A stretch of DNA of 64,000 bases from Sulfuricaulis sp049587675. Its GTDB lineage: Bacteria; Pseudomonadota; Gammaproteobacteria; Acidiferrobacterales; Sulfurifustaceae. This document shows, piece after piece, positions 33,779-43,500 of this stretch. Each line of letters opens with the position of its first letter. The first letter of the stretch is position 1. Below the pieces are notes generated by a model. That model had not been told where the DNA came from, made no database searches, and saw nothing but the letters and a program-made list of their open reading frames with translations. The position numbers and the translations under genes were made by a program. Location: positions 32,489 through 96,488 of the forward strand of contig NZ_JBAVEJ010000048.1 of assembly GCF_049587675.1 (NCBI RefSeq), in the 5' to 3' direction.

Positions 33779-35473
33779 ATGAACACGCCGCGCGTAATTC
33801 AAAAGGCCTTGGCCGGTAAAGTACCGAGCCGAGACGGATACTTGCATGGCAGCGAGCTGAGAATAATGTTCCTTGGCGCTGCTCTCGCACTGGCGCTCAT
33901 CACGCCAAGTGCTGTATTTGCCGAGGAATCCAAAGCGAACAAAAGCGAGTTCGTTCCATCCATGCTTTATCTTGGCTTGCCACGACCGCTCGATGGGGAC
34001 GACCGATACTTTCTTGCGCAAAATCCCACCGGCGCGACGGACACCCCGCCCAAGCCCTCTTCCGAGGAAACCCCCGCCAAACCAAAAAAGCCGCTTCGAT
34101 TCGAGGAAACGAAGGCCGGCAAGAGCTATCTCCTCCCGGCCGGGGAAATCGTGGGGTTCAATATCCTGCTCAATCGATTCAACTACTACTTCGTTGACAA
34201 GGAGGTGTACGGCGTCACCTATCACACGGTCCGAGAAAATTTGACTGCCACATGGGTTGTCGACACCGATCCGTTCGCCGTGAACCAGTTTATGCATCCG
34301 TATCAGGGATCCATTTACTACGGGCTCGCGCGATCGACCGGCCTCGACTACTGGGAATCGCTTGGGTATACCTTAGGCGGCAGCTGGCTTTGGGAGATAG
34401 CGGGCGAGACGGGCCCGCCCTCCATCAACGACCTGGTCACCACCGGCTTCGGTGGAACTTTCCTCGGCGAACCGCTGTTCCGGATGGCGAGCATGTTGCT
34501 CGAGGGCGGAGGCGAAACGCCCGGGTTCTGGCGCGAGCTGGGCGCGGCGGCGATCGCCCCGTCTCTCGGCTTCACCCGGCTCGCCTTCGGTGACCGGTTC
34601 CGCTCTGTATTCGACAGCCACGACCCGGCTGTTTATACATACGTGCGTTTCGGCTGGAACAAGGTCGATAACGTGTTCGACGCGACAGTGTCACAAAATG
34701 TAAAACGCGATGCGGCGACCGCGGACTTTCACATGGCCTACGGGCTCCCCGGCAAGGCCGGCTACACCTATACGCGTCCTTTCGACTACTTCGATTTTGA
34801 ATTCACCGCCACCACCGCCAATGTGTTCGAGAACATCATGAGCCGCGGTCTTCTTGTTGGAAAGGAGTACGAAGTGGGCGATACCTATCGCGGCGTGTGG
34901 GGCCTCTATGGGAGCTACGATTATATATCGCCACAAATATTTCGCGTCTCGAGCACGGCTGTTTCTCTCGGAACGACCGCCCAGTGGTGGCTTTCGAAGA
35001 CGGTGGCGCTTCAGGGCTCGGCTCTCGGCGGTCTGGGCTATGGCGCGGCTGGGACCATCCACGGCACAGAAGAACGCGATTACCACTACGGCGCCACGCC
35101 GCAGGCGCTCCTGGCACTGCGCCTGATGTTCGGCGATGCAGCCAATCTCGACTTGACGGCGCGCTCATACTATGTCAGCGATGTAGCCTCCACCGAGGAT
35201 CGGGGATCGGAGCATATCTTCCGCGGAGATGCGGCGTTCACCGTGCGCGTTCACGGTCCCCACGCCGTCACGCTCAAGTACAACACTTCCCAACGAAACG
35301 CGCACTATCCGGACATTGCTGACACTCACCAGACCGTGACCACCCTCAGCCTGCTCTATACATACTCCTTCGGCGAGACCAAGTTCGGCGCGATCGAGTG
35401 GCGCGCTGCTGACGAAAGCTCAATAGATCAATCCATCCGCGACGCATCGCACGCCGGAGAGCCTAAACGTTAG
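33779..35473 (+). CDS. DUF3943 outer-membrane beta-barrel protein
   Basis: A 564-residue protein. A signal peptide lies at about 28-48 (FLGAALALALITPSAVFA), after an N-terminal extension; ATG codons just before it could be the real start. A proline/lysine linker precedes the DUF3943 domain: FNILLNRFNYYFVDKEVYGVTYHTVRENL, PYQGSIYYGLARSTGLDYWESLGYTLGGSWLWEIAGETGPPSINDL. The C-terminal half alternates like barrel strands. Function is unknown. A PAP2-phosphatase remnant follows directly, and the two may once have worked together (inference). Confidence 0.82.
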   Translation: MNTPRVIQKALAGKVPSRDGYLHGSELRIMFLGAALALALITPSAVFAEESKANKSEFVPSMLYLGLPRPLDGDDRYFLAQNPTGATDTPPKPSSEETPAKPKKPLRFEETKAGKSYLLPAGEIVGFNILLNRFNYYFVDKEVYGVTYHTVRENLTATWVVDTDPFAVNQFMHPYQGSIYYGLARSTGLDYWESLGYTLGGSWLWEIAGETGPPSINDLVTTGFGGTFLGEPLFRMASMLLEGGGETPGFWRELGAAAIAPSLGFTRLAFGDRFRSVFDSHDPAVYTYVRFGWNKVDNVFDATVSQNVKRDAATADFHMAYGLPGKAGYTYTRPFDYFDFEFTATTANVFENIMSRGLLVGKEYEVGDTYRGVWGLYGSYDYISPQIFRVSSTAVSLGTTAQWWLSKTVALQGSALGGLGYGAAGTIHGTEERDYHYGATPQALLALRLMFGDAANLDLTARSYYVSDVASTEDRGSEHIFRGDAAFTVRVHGPHAVTLKYNTSQRNAHYPDIADTHQTVTTLSLLYTYSFGETKFGAIEWRAADESSIDQSIRDASHAGEPKR

Positions 35474-35571
35474 CACAGCCACCACGTCCTGTTGTTCCAG
35501 CGTCAATTTTGGATATCCGATGCACTTCCATTACGTCCCGCGTGTTTTTCCAAGTCAGGGAGGCTGCCCCC

Positions 35572-35946
35572 ATGAGTCTGATTGATGCAGTCGTAATCCA
35601 ATGGACACTCGGTCATGGGGGTCAATGGCATATGCCGATATCGCGTTTTCGGGCAGGGGGGCTTCGATGCAAAAGGCTGTGTAAGCTTGACAGTTCGCTT
35701 TCCCTGGCAGCGATGCTGCAGGCAACCCCGGTATTCGCCGACGGACCGTTCGGAATCGATCATCGTGTAAACGAACTTCACGATGCCGTAGCACGCGTCA
35801 AGGCGCGCGGGCACTGGCAAAGCGATGTCATTGTCGGTTTCGGCGTTGGGACCATGGCGGGATATTACGCCCATAACCGCAAACAATCGTTTTTCCTCGA
35901 GTTGCTTTCGCATGGAGTTGCCATCGGTCTGCGCAAGCGGTGGTAG
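35572..35946 (+). pseudogene. Internally deleted PAP2-family phosphatase
   Basis: The frame encodes a signal-peptide-like stretch ending ATPVFA, then DGPFGIDHRVN, the mature N-terminus common in periplasmic PAP2 phosphatases. It jumps directly to DAVARVKARGHWQSDVIVGFGVGTMAGYYAHNR, the third PAP2 motif near the C-terminus. The first two motifs (KxxxxxxRP and PSGH) and about 150 residues are missing although the frame is intact. An enzyme without those motifs should be inactive. The residues upstream of the signal (MSLIDAVVIQWTLGHGG...) look non-coding. Confidence 0.6.
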
Positions 35947-36249
35947 TGTGGCCTGGGCATCAACTGAGATAACGCCCCGTGAAAAGTTGGAATTAAGATG
36001 GCGTCTCCAAGGGGGGTTTGTCCGCCATACTTTATGTGGCGCGCCTGGATGCCCCACTGTCGTGGTCTGTTTTGGGCTCGGATTGCGGTGTCACTAAATT
36101 CGCCAGGGACGAGGGGAGATCATTTACTCTCAATCAACCTGGTACTAACAATGCTGGTCACGTCACCCCTCGATCAACCTAAATTTATGCAGTAGACTTT
36201 CAAGTAACGTTGGCATAAGAAACCAGTCAACTTACGTGGAGGCTGTGCT
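35947..36249. other. Intergenic region without recognisable gene
   Basis: 303 bases lie between the phosphatase remnant and the lipoprotein gene. I see no palindrome of the shared type, no RNA gene and no family-like frame. The last 20 bases hold the strong GTGGAGG ribosome-binding site of the next gene. Confidence 0.4.
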
Positions 36250-36837
36250 ACGCGACGGGTCATAACAAGGCTGGCAATCATTTTTTTTCCGGTCTTACTG
36301 ACCGGTTGCAGTTCCATGCTTCCGCGTGCGCACACTAGCGTAGTGGGTCCATGGCAGAGTTACCATGAAGCTGAGCAAGCCTTCAACAAGATCGTCCCTT
36401 ACCAAACCACAGTCGCAGACCTCAAGACACTCATGTTGGATCACGCATCGAATCCGAATAATATCACCATCCTGACTTATTCCGATGTGATACGCCGTTT
36501 CATTCCAAGTCCCTCGGTCAGTGCAGATGAATTGGCTCCCGGGGTAAGGGACTGCATCAAGGCACTTGCCGCATGCCAAGGCTATGAGATAATTCAGCAG
36601 GCCTCATCGCGCAAGCGCTATGGAAATTTCTGGGCGGATTTCCTCAATTTCAAACGTAAGGTCGAGGTTACCGGCTGGAGCTTTAGCGGGGTCATCCTGG
36701 TCAAGGATGGCGTCGTCATCTACTCGCTGGCCGGCGGCCAACCTTCAATTTACTCGCTCGAGGAAAACAAGAATCCCCTCGGTCCATTCCAAGGTTCAGG
36801 TGAGTCAGCGGCGCGTAGTGTCGTCCCAGTGCCTTGA
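36250..36837 (+). CDS. Lipoprotein of unknown function with an apparent ACG start
   Basis: A frame of 195 residues. The segment RRVITRLAIIFFPVLLTGCSS is a clear lipoprotein signal ending in LTGC. No ATG, GTG or TTG lies upstream of it in frame. GTGGAGG at 36236-36242 sits seven bases before an ACG at 36250, in the place where ATG would be expected, so either ACG is used or an ATG mutated. The first in-frame ATG (36316) would remove the signal. The mature part (YHEAEQAFNKIVPYQTTVADLK, VTGWSFSGVILVKDGVVIYSLAGG) is unrecognised but appears intact, with one domain of a small-lipoprotein type. Confidence 0.65.
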   Translation, partial: TRRVITRLAIIFFPVLLTGCSSMLPRAHTSVVGPWQSYHEAEQAFNKIVPYQTTVADLKTLMLDHASNPNNITILTYSDVIRRFIPSPSVSADELAPGVRDCIKALAACQGYEIIQQASSRKRYGNFWADFLNFKRKVEVTGWSFSGVILVKDGVVIYSLAGGQPSIYSLEENKNPLGPFQGSGESAARSVVPVP

Positions 36838-36940
36838 GCCCCGTAATCCGGCAACCCGTGACCAAAGGGCATGCCCGTAATTTCCAAAATGTCCTGCTGA
36901 AGAAGATGTATACCGCGTGCTGGGCGCCAAACGCGCTATG

Positions 36941-36973
36941 ACGATGTGGTAGATCGTTTCCCGATACCGGTTC
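36941..36973 (-). pseudogene. Vestige of a second cyclic-glucan-synthetase 3' end
   Basis: Read on the minus strand this encodes RYRETIYHIVI, against RYRETVYHIVV near the end of the large glucan synthetase (around 40741-40773). The two 33-base stretches differ at five positions, most of them third-codon positions. No further homology is visible on either side, and the surrounding frame has no start. Confidence 0.5.
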
Positions 36974-37001
36974 GCCGGGCAAGCCTGATGGCCGGAGTCG
37001 G

Positions 37002-37748
37002 TTATCGGACAGCAGTAGCAATGTCTTGGCGGTACCGCACGTCGGACAGTAGGCGGCTCAATTCCTTCTTGACCACGCTGTAGCACTCGCAAGCGCGGGT
37101 CTCCAGTCCGGACCGCTCAAGCACGGTAATGTGGCCACGACGGTAGCGAATAAAACCGGCGTGCTGCAATTTCCCGGCGGCCTCCGAAATGCCTTCCCGG
37201 CGCACGCCGAGCATGCTGGCGACCAATTCATGCGTCATGATCAACACATCATTCGAAGGCAATCGATCGAGGGTCAACAATAGCCAGCGGCACAGTTGCT
37301 GCTCTATCGAATGGTGCCGATTGCAGGCTGCGGTCTGGGTCATCTGGGTAATCAACGCCTGGGTGTAGCGCAACAACAAAGATTGCATCAAGCCGGCGCG
37401 ATTGAATTCCTGCATCAGCAAGCCGCTCTCCAGCCGGTAAGCGTGGCCCGCGGTCTGTACCACGGCTGAACTCGGCGTGGTGCCTCCGCCCATGAACAGC
37501 GAAATACCGACGACGCCTTCATTGCCCACCCCCGCGGTTTCGGCCGAGGCGCCAGACTCCATGACATAGTGCAACGACACGATGGCGGTGGTGGGGAAAT
37601 AGGCGTGCTGCAACTGTCCGCCGGGTTCGTAGAGGATTTCACCGAGCGGCATCGGGACCAGTTCCAGATGCGCCGCCAAGCGCTCGAATTCCGCGGTGGG
37701 CAGGGCGGCGAGAAGATGGTTTTGATTCGGACGATGGGGTGATGACAT
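37002..37748 (-). CDS. Crp/Fnr-family transcriptional regulator 1
   Basis: A 248-residue protein. The N-terminal cyclic-nucleotide-type beta barrel (LGEILYEPGGQLQHAYFPTTAIVSLHYVMESG) is followed by the long helix and a winged helix with LIMTHELVASMLGVRREGISEAAGKLQHAGFIRYRRGHITVLER. It lacks the Fnr cysteine cluster. Its closest relative in view is the regulator at 54484. It lies 30 bases after the REC-PAS gene and probably in one operon with it and the hybrid kinase, preceded by site f at 40501. Confidence 0.93.
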   Translation of the reverse strand: MSSPHRPNQNHLLAALPTAEFERLAAHLELVPMPLGEILYEPGGQLQHAYFPTTAIVSLHYVMESGASAETAGVGNEGVVGISLFMGGGTTPSSAVVQTAGHAYRLESGLLMQEFNRAGLMQSLLLRYTQALITQMTQTAACNRHHSIEQQLCRWLLLTLDRLPSNDVLIMTHELVASMLGVRREGISEAAGKLQHAGFIRYRRGHITVLERSGLETRACECYSVVKKELSRLLSDVRYRQDIATAVR

Positions 37749-37778
37749 GGAGAACTATCGAAATCCTGTGTTTTATTT

Positions 37779-38594
37779 CTATGCAGTGAGTTCCACGCCG
37801 ATTCCGCGATAACCGATGAAGCGGCTGGACTGGTTGAACATCGGCTCCCCGCTCACCCGAAACTTTTGTTGCGAGCCATCGGCGTTGACGCGGCTGAATG
37901 CGAAATCCAGGAATGGCTGCCGGGCGGCAATCTTTACCAGAAGCATTTCCCGCTCCGCCTCGTTCCAGCCTGCCAGCTGAACACCGCCTGGTTCTCCCAC
38001 CAAGGTATCGACCCGGATTCCGAGCATCTCCAGGACCGGGCCGGAAACCTTGGTGAAGTTCCCGTTCTCGTCCTGCTCCCAGTACCAGTCGGAGGCCAGT
38101 TCGGTCAGGCTGCGATAGCGCGCTTCGCTTTCGTGCAGTTCGGCGGTGCGTTCCTGCACCGTCTGCTCCAGTCCCTTGCTGTAATTCTCGAGTTTTTTGT
38201 ACAACAGCCGCACTTCCAGCATGTTGTGGATGCGCGTCTTGACTTCGACCAGATCGAACGGCTTGCTGATGAAGTCCTTGGCACCGGTCTGCAGCGCGCG
38301 CAGCTTGTGTCCCGGTTGGGCGGTGAGAACGATGACCGGAAGGTAGCCGTCCGCAGCATTTGTCTTGAGGCCTTCCATCACCTGGAAGCCATCCATGCCG
38401 GGCATCTGCAGGTCGAGCAAAATCAGGTCGTAGCGGTTCTTGCGATGCAGCGCGCAGACGGAATGCGGATCCATCGTCGACGTAATGCACCGATAGCCGG
38501 CCCCACGCAGCATTTGCTCCAGCAGCTGCACATTGGCTTCCTGGTCGTCTACGATCAAAATACTGGCGTTAAGAATATCGGCGGCACTGATCAT
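37779..38594 (-). CDS. Response regulator with REC and PAS domains
   Basis: A 271-residue protein. The REC domain (ILIVDDQEANVQLLEQML, phospho-acceptor D61 in LILLDLQMPGMDG, the KP motif in DFISKPFD) is joined by a coiled coil (KKLENYSKGLEQTVQERTAELHESEARY) to a PAS domain ending KFRVSGEPMFNQSSRFIGYRGIG. It has no kinase, GGDEF or DNA-binding output, so it probably acts through protein contacts. The ATG overlaps the kinase stop by one base (TGATG) and has a GGGGGG stretch upstream. Confidence 0.88.
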   Translation of the reverse strand: MISAADILNASILIVDDQEANVQLLEQMLRGAGYRCITSTMDPHSVCALHRKNRYDLILLDLQMPGMDGFQVMEGLKTNAADGYLPVIVLTAQPGHKLRALQTGAKDFISKPFDLVEVKTRIHNMLEVRLLYKKLENYSKGLEQTVQERTAELHESEARYRSLTELASDWYWEQDENGNFTKVSGPVLEMLGIRVDTLVGEPGGVQLAGWNEAEREMLLVKIAARQPFLDFAFSRVNADGSQQKFRVSGEPMFNQSSRFIGYRGIGVELTA

Positions 38595-40306
38595 CACAGG
38601 CCCCCCGGGTTAATTGCGCCGTCTAATTCTGTTTCCGCAAGTTCCAGTGCCATGTCCAGCGCCTCCATGAACTCGTTGACTTTGATCGGTTTGGTGAGAT
38701 AGCGGAAGAATCCTGCCTCCAGGCCTCTCTTGATATCGTGTGGCATGGCGTTGGCGCTGATGGCAAGCACCGGGATGTGCGCCGTTGCCGGATCGGCACG
38801 CAGGATTTTCAGCGCCTGGATACCGCTGATGCCAGGCAGATTGATGTCCATCAGGATCACTTCCGGCTGATGGGTGCGCGCCAGCGCGATGCCGCGCGTG
38901 CCATCGCCCGCACTCAACAAGCGCATATCGGGACGACGCGCGATGAGTTGCTCAACCAGCTGCATGTTTGCCCGGTTGTCTTCTATATACAGCAAGGTGC
39001 GCAGCGCTGCGCCATGCAGAACACGCGCTTGATTTGGCGCAAGCGGTTCGTCTGAACCGGAGGCAGGTTGTGGTTCAGCCGCCACGTTCAGTTCGATCCA
39101 GAACACGCTGCCCACCCCGACGGTGCTTTCCACGCCGATTTCGCCCCTCATCAATTCAACCAGCCGCTTGCTGACTACCAGGCCGATGCCGGTGCCTTCC
39201 TCGGCGCTGGCCTCTTGTCCGAGACGATTGAACGGCTGAAACAGTTGTGCGAGTTTTTCGGGGGGCAAGCCTTCACCGGTATCCCGCACGCTGATGCGTA
39301 TGCGATTTGCGGTACTGGCGCTGCACGTCACTTCGACCGTTCCCCGCGCGCGGTTGTATTTGATCGCATTGGAAAGCAAGTTGATCAGAACCTGCTTCAC
39401 CCGGGTCCGATCGGCTTTAACAAAGTAAGGGCCATCGAACTGAGGAAAGCTCACGCGGATGCCGCTTTTTTGTGCCTGCGGTTCGATCATCGCCTGGCAT
39501 TCGAGCATGACGTCAACCAGCGACATAGGCTCCTGCGACAGCGAAAGTTTGCCGGACTCGATCAATGCGAGATCGAGGATTTCGTTAATCAGCTCCAGCA
39601 GATACCATCCCGCCTGGAGAATCTGGTCGATGCTGGCCTTTTGGGCAGGCGTTGGCAACGGCGTACCCGACTCCATTAATTGGGCAAAACCGAGGATCGC
39701 ATTGAGCGGGGAGCGCAACTCATGGCTCATGCTGGAAAGGAAATCCGATTTGGCGAGGTTGGCTTTTTCCGCCGCGGCCTTGGCGTTGATCAGCTCCGCT
39801 TCCACCTGCTTGCGCACGGAATTATCGGCGCCGATCAGCAGATAGCCGATAATGCCATCATAATCGTCGCGCAACGCGGTGATCGACACGATGGCCGGAA
39901 AGCGGCTGCCGTCCTTGCGGATGTAGGTCAATTCATAGCTGTCCTCGATCCCGCGCGAAGCTTTGAAAGCCAATGCCTCGAAGCCCGGCGTAATGGAGGT
40001 GGCGAGTTCGAGGCTCAGCGCCTGCGCGCGCGCCATCACTTCCTGCGGGTCGTGAATGTCGCTGGGGTTGATCTTGTTCACGACTTCGGCGGCCAGATAG
40101 CCCAGCATGCGTTCGGCGCCGATATTGAATAATTGAATGATGCCTTTCTCGTCGGTGGCAATAATCGAGAAATTGGCGCTGTTGAGAATCGCGTTCTGCA
40201 AGGCCCCGGTTTTCAGCAAGGCCTCCTGGCGCCGGAACTCGGTGAGGCCTTCCGCCGCGCCTGCGGCGGGGTTGCGAATGGCGGAATCGTGGATTATTTC
40301 GGGCAT
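38594..40306 (-). CDS. PAS-containing hybrid sensor histidine kinase
   Basis: A 570-residue soluble protein with no membrane segment. It has a PAS domain at about 39-165 (IIATDEKGIIQLFNIGAERMLGY), an H box with H195 in SMSHELRSPLNAIL, the N box NLLSNAIKYN near 309-318, the G box GTGIGLVVSKRLVELMRG, and a C-terminal REC domain with D487 in VILMDINLPGISG. It senses an unknown cytoplasmic signal. It is the first gene of a kinase-REC/PAS-Crp unit; site f lies 195 bases upstream. The large glucan synthetase ends 281 bases upstream on the same strand. Confidence 0.93.
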   Translation of the reverse strand: MPEIIHDSAIRNPAAGAAEGLTEFRRQEALLKTGALQNAILNSANFSIIATDEKGIIQLFNIGAERMLGYLAAEVVNKINPSDIHDPQEVMARAQALSLELATSITPGFEALAFKASRGIEDSYELTYIRKDGSRFPAIVSITALRDDYDGIIGYLLIGADNSVRKQVEAELINAKAAAEKANLAKSDFLSSMSHELRSPLNAILGFAQLMESGTPLPTPAQKASIDQILQAGWYLLELINEILDLALIESGKLSLSQEPMSLVDVMLECQAMIEPQAQKSGIRVSFPQFDGPYFVKADRTRVKQVLINLLSNAIKYNRARGTVEVTCSASTANRIRISVRDTGEGLPPEKLAQLFQPFNRLGQEASAEEGTGIGLVVSKRLVELMRGEIGVESTVGVGSVFWIELNVAAEPQPASGSDEPLAPNQARVLHGAALRTLLYIEDNRANMQLVEQLIARRPDMRLLSAGDGTRGIALARTHQPEVILMDINLPGISGIQALKILRADPATAHIPVLAISANAMPHDIKRGLEAGFFRYLTKPIKVNEFMEALDMALELAETELDGAINPGGL

Positions 40307-40500
40307 GGCTGGCCTCTGTTAAAGCGCGAATTAGTCTGGCGGATCGCGTGGCCGAAGGTGCGGGCGGCACCTCACCTGCCTATACGTTCATCCTGCACGA
40401 AAGAATGCATGCTTTTGCTTGCCGGTGCCGGGGGTGAATTGAGTCTGTGGATGAATTTTGAGCAAGTTTTTTACTATAGGGATCAAGCCCGCCGCTCTCT

Positions 40501-40514
40501 GTGCGTTACCACAC
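40501..40514 (-). promoter_or_regulatory. Shared palindrome (site f), upstream of the hybrid kinase operon
   Basis: On the minus strand it reads GTGTGGTAACGCAC, one arm base off perfect symmetry. A TATAGT hexamer starts 29.5 bases from the centre, at 40478 down to 40473, giving a centre at -41.5 relative to the implied transcription start. The kinase ATG lies about 160 bases further on. Confidence 0.65.
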
Positions 40515-40587
40515 ATAGGGCGGAGACTTCAGGCAAAGCGTGACGCAGGGCGAGGAATTAACCGTGACTGACTAAGAGCTTCTAACT

Positions 40588-43500
40588 TTAGTGAACTGGA
40601 GGCGGTGCCATTATTTTCACTTCGACCGCGTGATCCTGGCGGTCGTCTATCAGAGGAATGGCCTGGTCGTGACGTTCAACGCCGTCGACCGTTATGCTCG
40701 TCTCGCCGATCTTTGCGTCAACGGCGGCGCGCGTTTGCGAGACGACGATATGGTAGACCGTCTCCCGGTACCGGTAGTGCATCTTGAACGTCTTCCAGTC
40801 CGCCGGGAGGCACGGCGCAAAATACAGTTTGTCCACTTCCAGTCTCAAGCCGAGGAGCGATTCCACGATCAGCCGGTACATCCAGCCGGCCGAGCCGGTG
40901 TACCAGGTCCAACCCCCGCGGCCGGTGTGGGGTTTAACCGCATAGACATCGGCCGCGATGACATACGGTTCGACTTTGTAGGTCGCCACCCCCGCCGGAG
41001 AGCTGGCGTGATTCACCGGGTTGATCATGGTCAGCAATTCCCACGCGCGCCGACTGTCACCCAATGCTGCAAACGCCATGGTCGCCCAGATCGCCGCATG
41101 CGTGTACTGCCCGCCATTCTCGCGCACGCCCGGGACGTATCCTTTTATATAGCCGGGATTCAACGGCGATTTGTCGAACGGCGGATCCAGAAGTTGGATC
41201 AGCGCTGAATCGCGGCGCACAAGGCGCTGATCCACCGCTTCCATGGCCAGGCGTGCGCGCTGGACATCGCCCGCCCCGGATAGAACCGCCCAGCTCTGCG
41301 AAATGGAATCAATCTGACACTCGGGATTGGTTGCCGATCCCAGCGGCGTGCCGTCGTCGAAGTAGGCGCGGCGGTACCACTCGCCATCCCAGCCATGCTG
41401 CTCGATATTCTGGCGCAGCTGTTCCGCATCATTCTGGCAACGTTCGACGAAGGAGGGGTCACCCTGCAGGCGCGCCACCGCGGTGAACTGCGTGAGCACG
41501 GTGTGCAGGAAGAATCCCAACCAAACGCTTTCGCCTTTACCGTGATTGCCCACCAGATTCATGCCATCGTTCCAGTCACCGGTACCCATGAGCGGCAGGC
41601 CGTGCTCTCCAAATCGGAGTCCTCTCTGAATGGCTCGCACACAGTGCTGGTACAGGCTGGCCGCCTCGCCGGACCGGCCGGGAAGATCATAATAGGAGTC
41701 GTCCTCGGCATTGACCGGGCGGCCTTCGAGGAAATGAACGGATTCATTCAGCACCCCGGTGTCGCCGGTTGTCAGCACATAGCGGCACGTCGCCAAGGGC
41801 AGCCACAGGTAGTCATCCGAACAATGCGTACGCACGCCACGGCCCGATGGCGGATGCCACCAATGCTGGACATCGCCCTCCAGGAACTGACGGCTTGCGC
41901 ACAGCAGCAGTTGAGCGCGCAGCCGCTGCGGCTCCGTGTGCACGAGCGCCATCGCATCCTGCAATTGATCGCGGAAACCGAAAGCGCCGCCTGACTGATA
42001 GTATCCGCTGCGCGCCCACAGACGGCATGACAGTGTCTGGTACAAAAGCCAGCCGTTGGTCAGCACGTTGAGCGACGGATCGGGTGTCTCCACCTGCAGG
42101 GCGCCGAGCGTGTGATTCCAGTACTGGTATACCGATTCGAGCGCGTTGCGCGCGGCGGCTGATCCCCGGAAGCGATGCACCAGCTTGCTGACATCATCCG
42201 TTCCTCGCCTTCCTGCCAGGCCGAGCCTGAAGATGATTTCGCGCTCTTGCCCGGCGGCCAGTTCGAAGCCGACCTGGATTGCGGCGCAGGGATCGAGGGC
42301 CGCTCCCGCCTTGCCGGAAAGACGCGAACGCGCCATTGCCGCCGGATTCTTGAGCGTGCCGTTTCGCCCGATGAATTCAGTGCGGTCGCCGCTTACGGTC
42401 CGGGTCGCATCGTCCACATCGAAGAACGCGATCAGACCGGTGAACTCCGTGTTGTACGGGTTACGCGCGAGGAGCGCGCCGCTGTGGGGGTCGATTTCGG
42501 TGGTCACGTGCATGGCCGATTTCGGCCGCAAATCTCCCAGCACCCACTCCACGTAACCGGTCGCGGAAAGCTTGCGCGGTTGTCCCGACTCGTTGCGCAC
42601 TTTCAGCACCGAGAACTTGATCGCGGCGTCAACGTCCACGTAAACCGTGAGCTCCGATCGAATGCCACCCTCCACGTGCTCGAAGACGCTGTAGCCGAAC
42701 CCATGTCGGCTCACGTAATATCCGGCTCCGCGGCTGGGGAGCGGCGTGGGGGACCAGAAGTATCCGTTCTCCTCATCACGCAGGTATAAGGCCTCTCCGC
42801 TCGCATCGGACACCGGGTCGTTGTGCCAGGGCGTAAGACGGAATTCATGGGCGTTCTCGCTCCACGTATACGCCAGGCCGCTCTCGGAGACGACGGTTCC
42901 GAGGTGCGCATTCGCCAGCACATTCACCCAGGGTGCCGGTGTCATCTGCCCAGGCGCGGTGGTAATGACGTATTCGCGCCCATCACGGGTAAATCCTCCC
43001 AATCCATTGAAGAGCATAAGATCGCGGCGCGGCAACTCGGTGGCGGCCGGGAGTTCGGCGCGGCGGATTCGGGTCGGTTTGAAGCGCGGAACTCGCGCTT
43101 CCACCGGACCGCGACGGATGATCTGTTCTTCCAGCGTTCCCCGGCTGTCGGTGATGATGGCGCGCGCGACCGATTGGAGCAGGATGCGATCCTCGTCCGA
43201 TATCTGTTCTGCGGGTCGCACGAAGATGCCGCCCGGTCGGTCCATGGCGTGTGGTTCGACGCCCGCGGCAATCAGACCCACGATTTGTTCCTGGAGCAGT
43301 TGCCGGTAGCCGGCACGGTCTTCGTTCCAGATCACCAGGTCCACAGCCAGTCCCTTCAGGCGCCAGTACGCGTGGGCCTGTACCAGTTGACGCACCAATT
43401 CGATATTGGCCGCATCACCAATCTGCAGCAGCACGATGGGCAAGTCGCCGGAAATGGCGTAACCCCATAGACCGGATTGGCCGCGGCGGTTTTTGATGAG

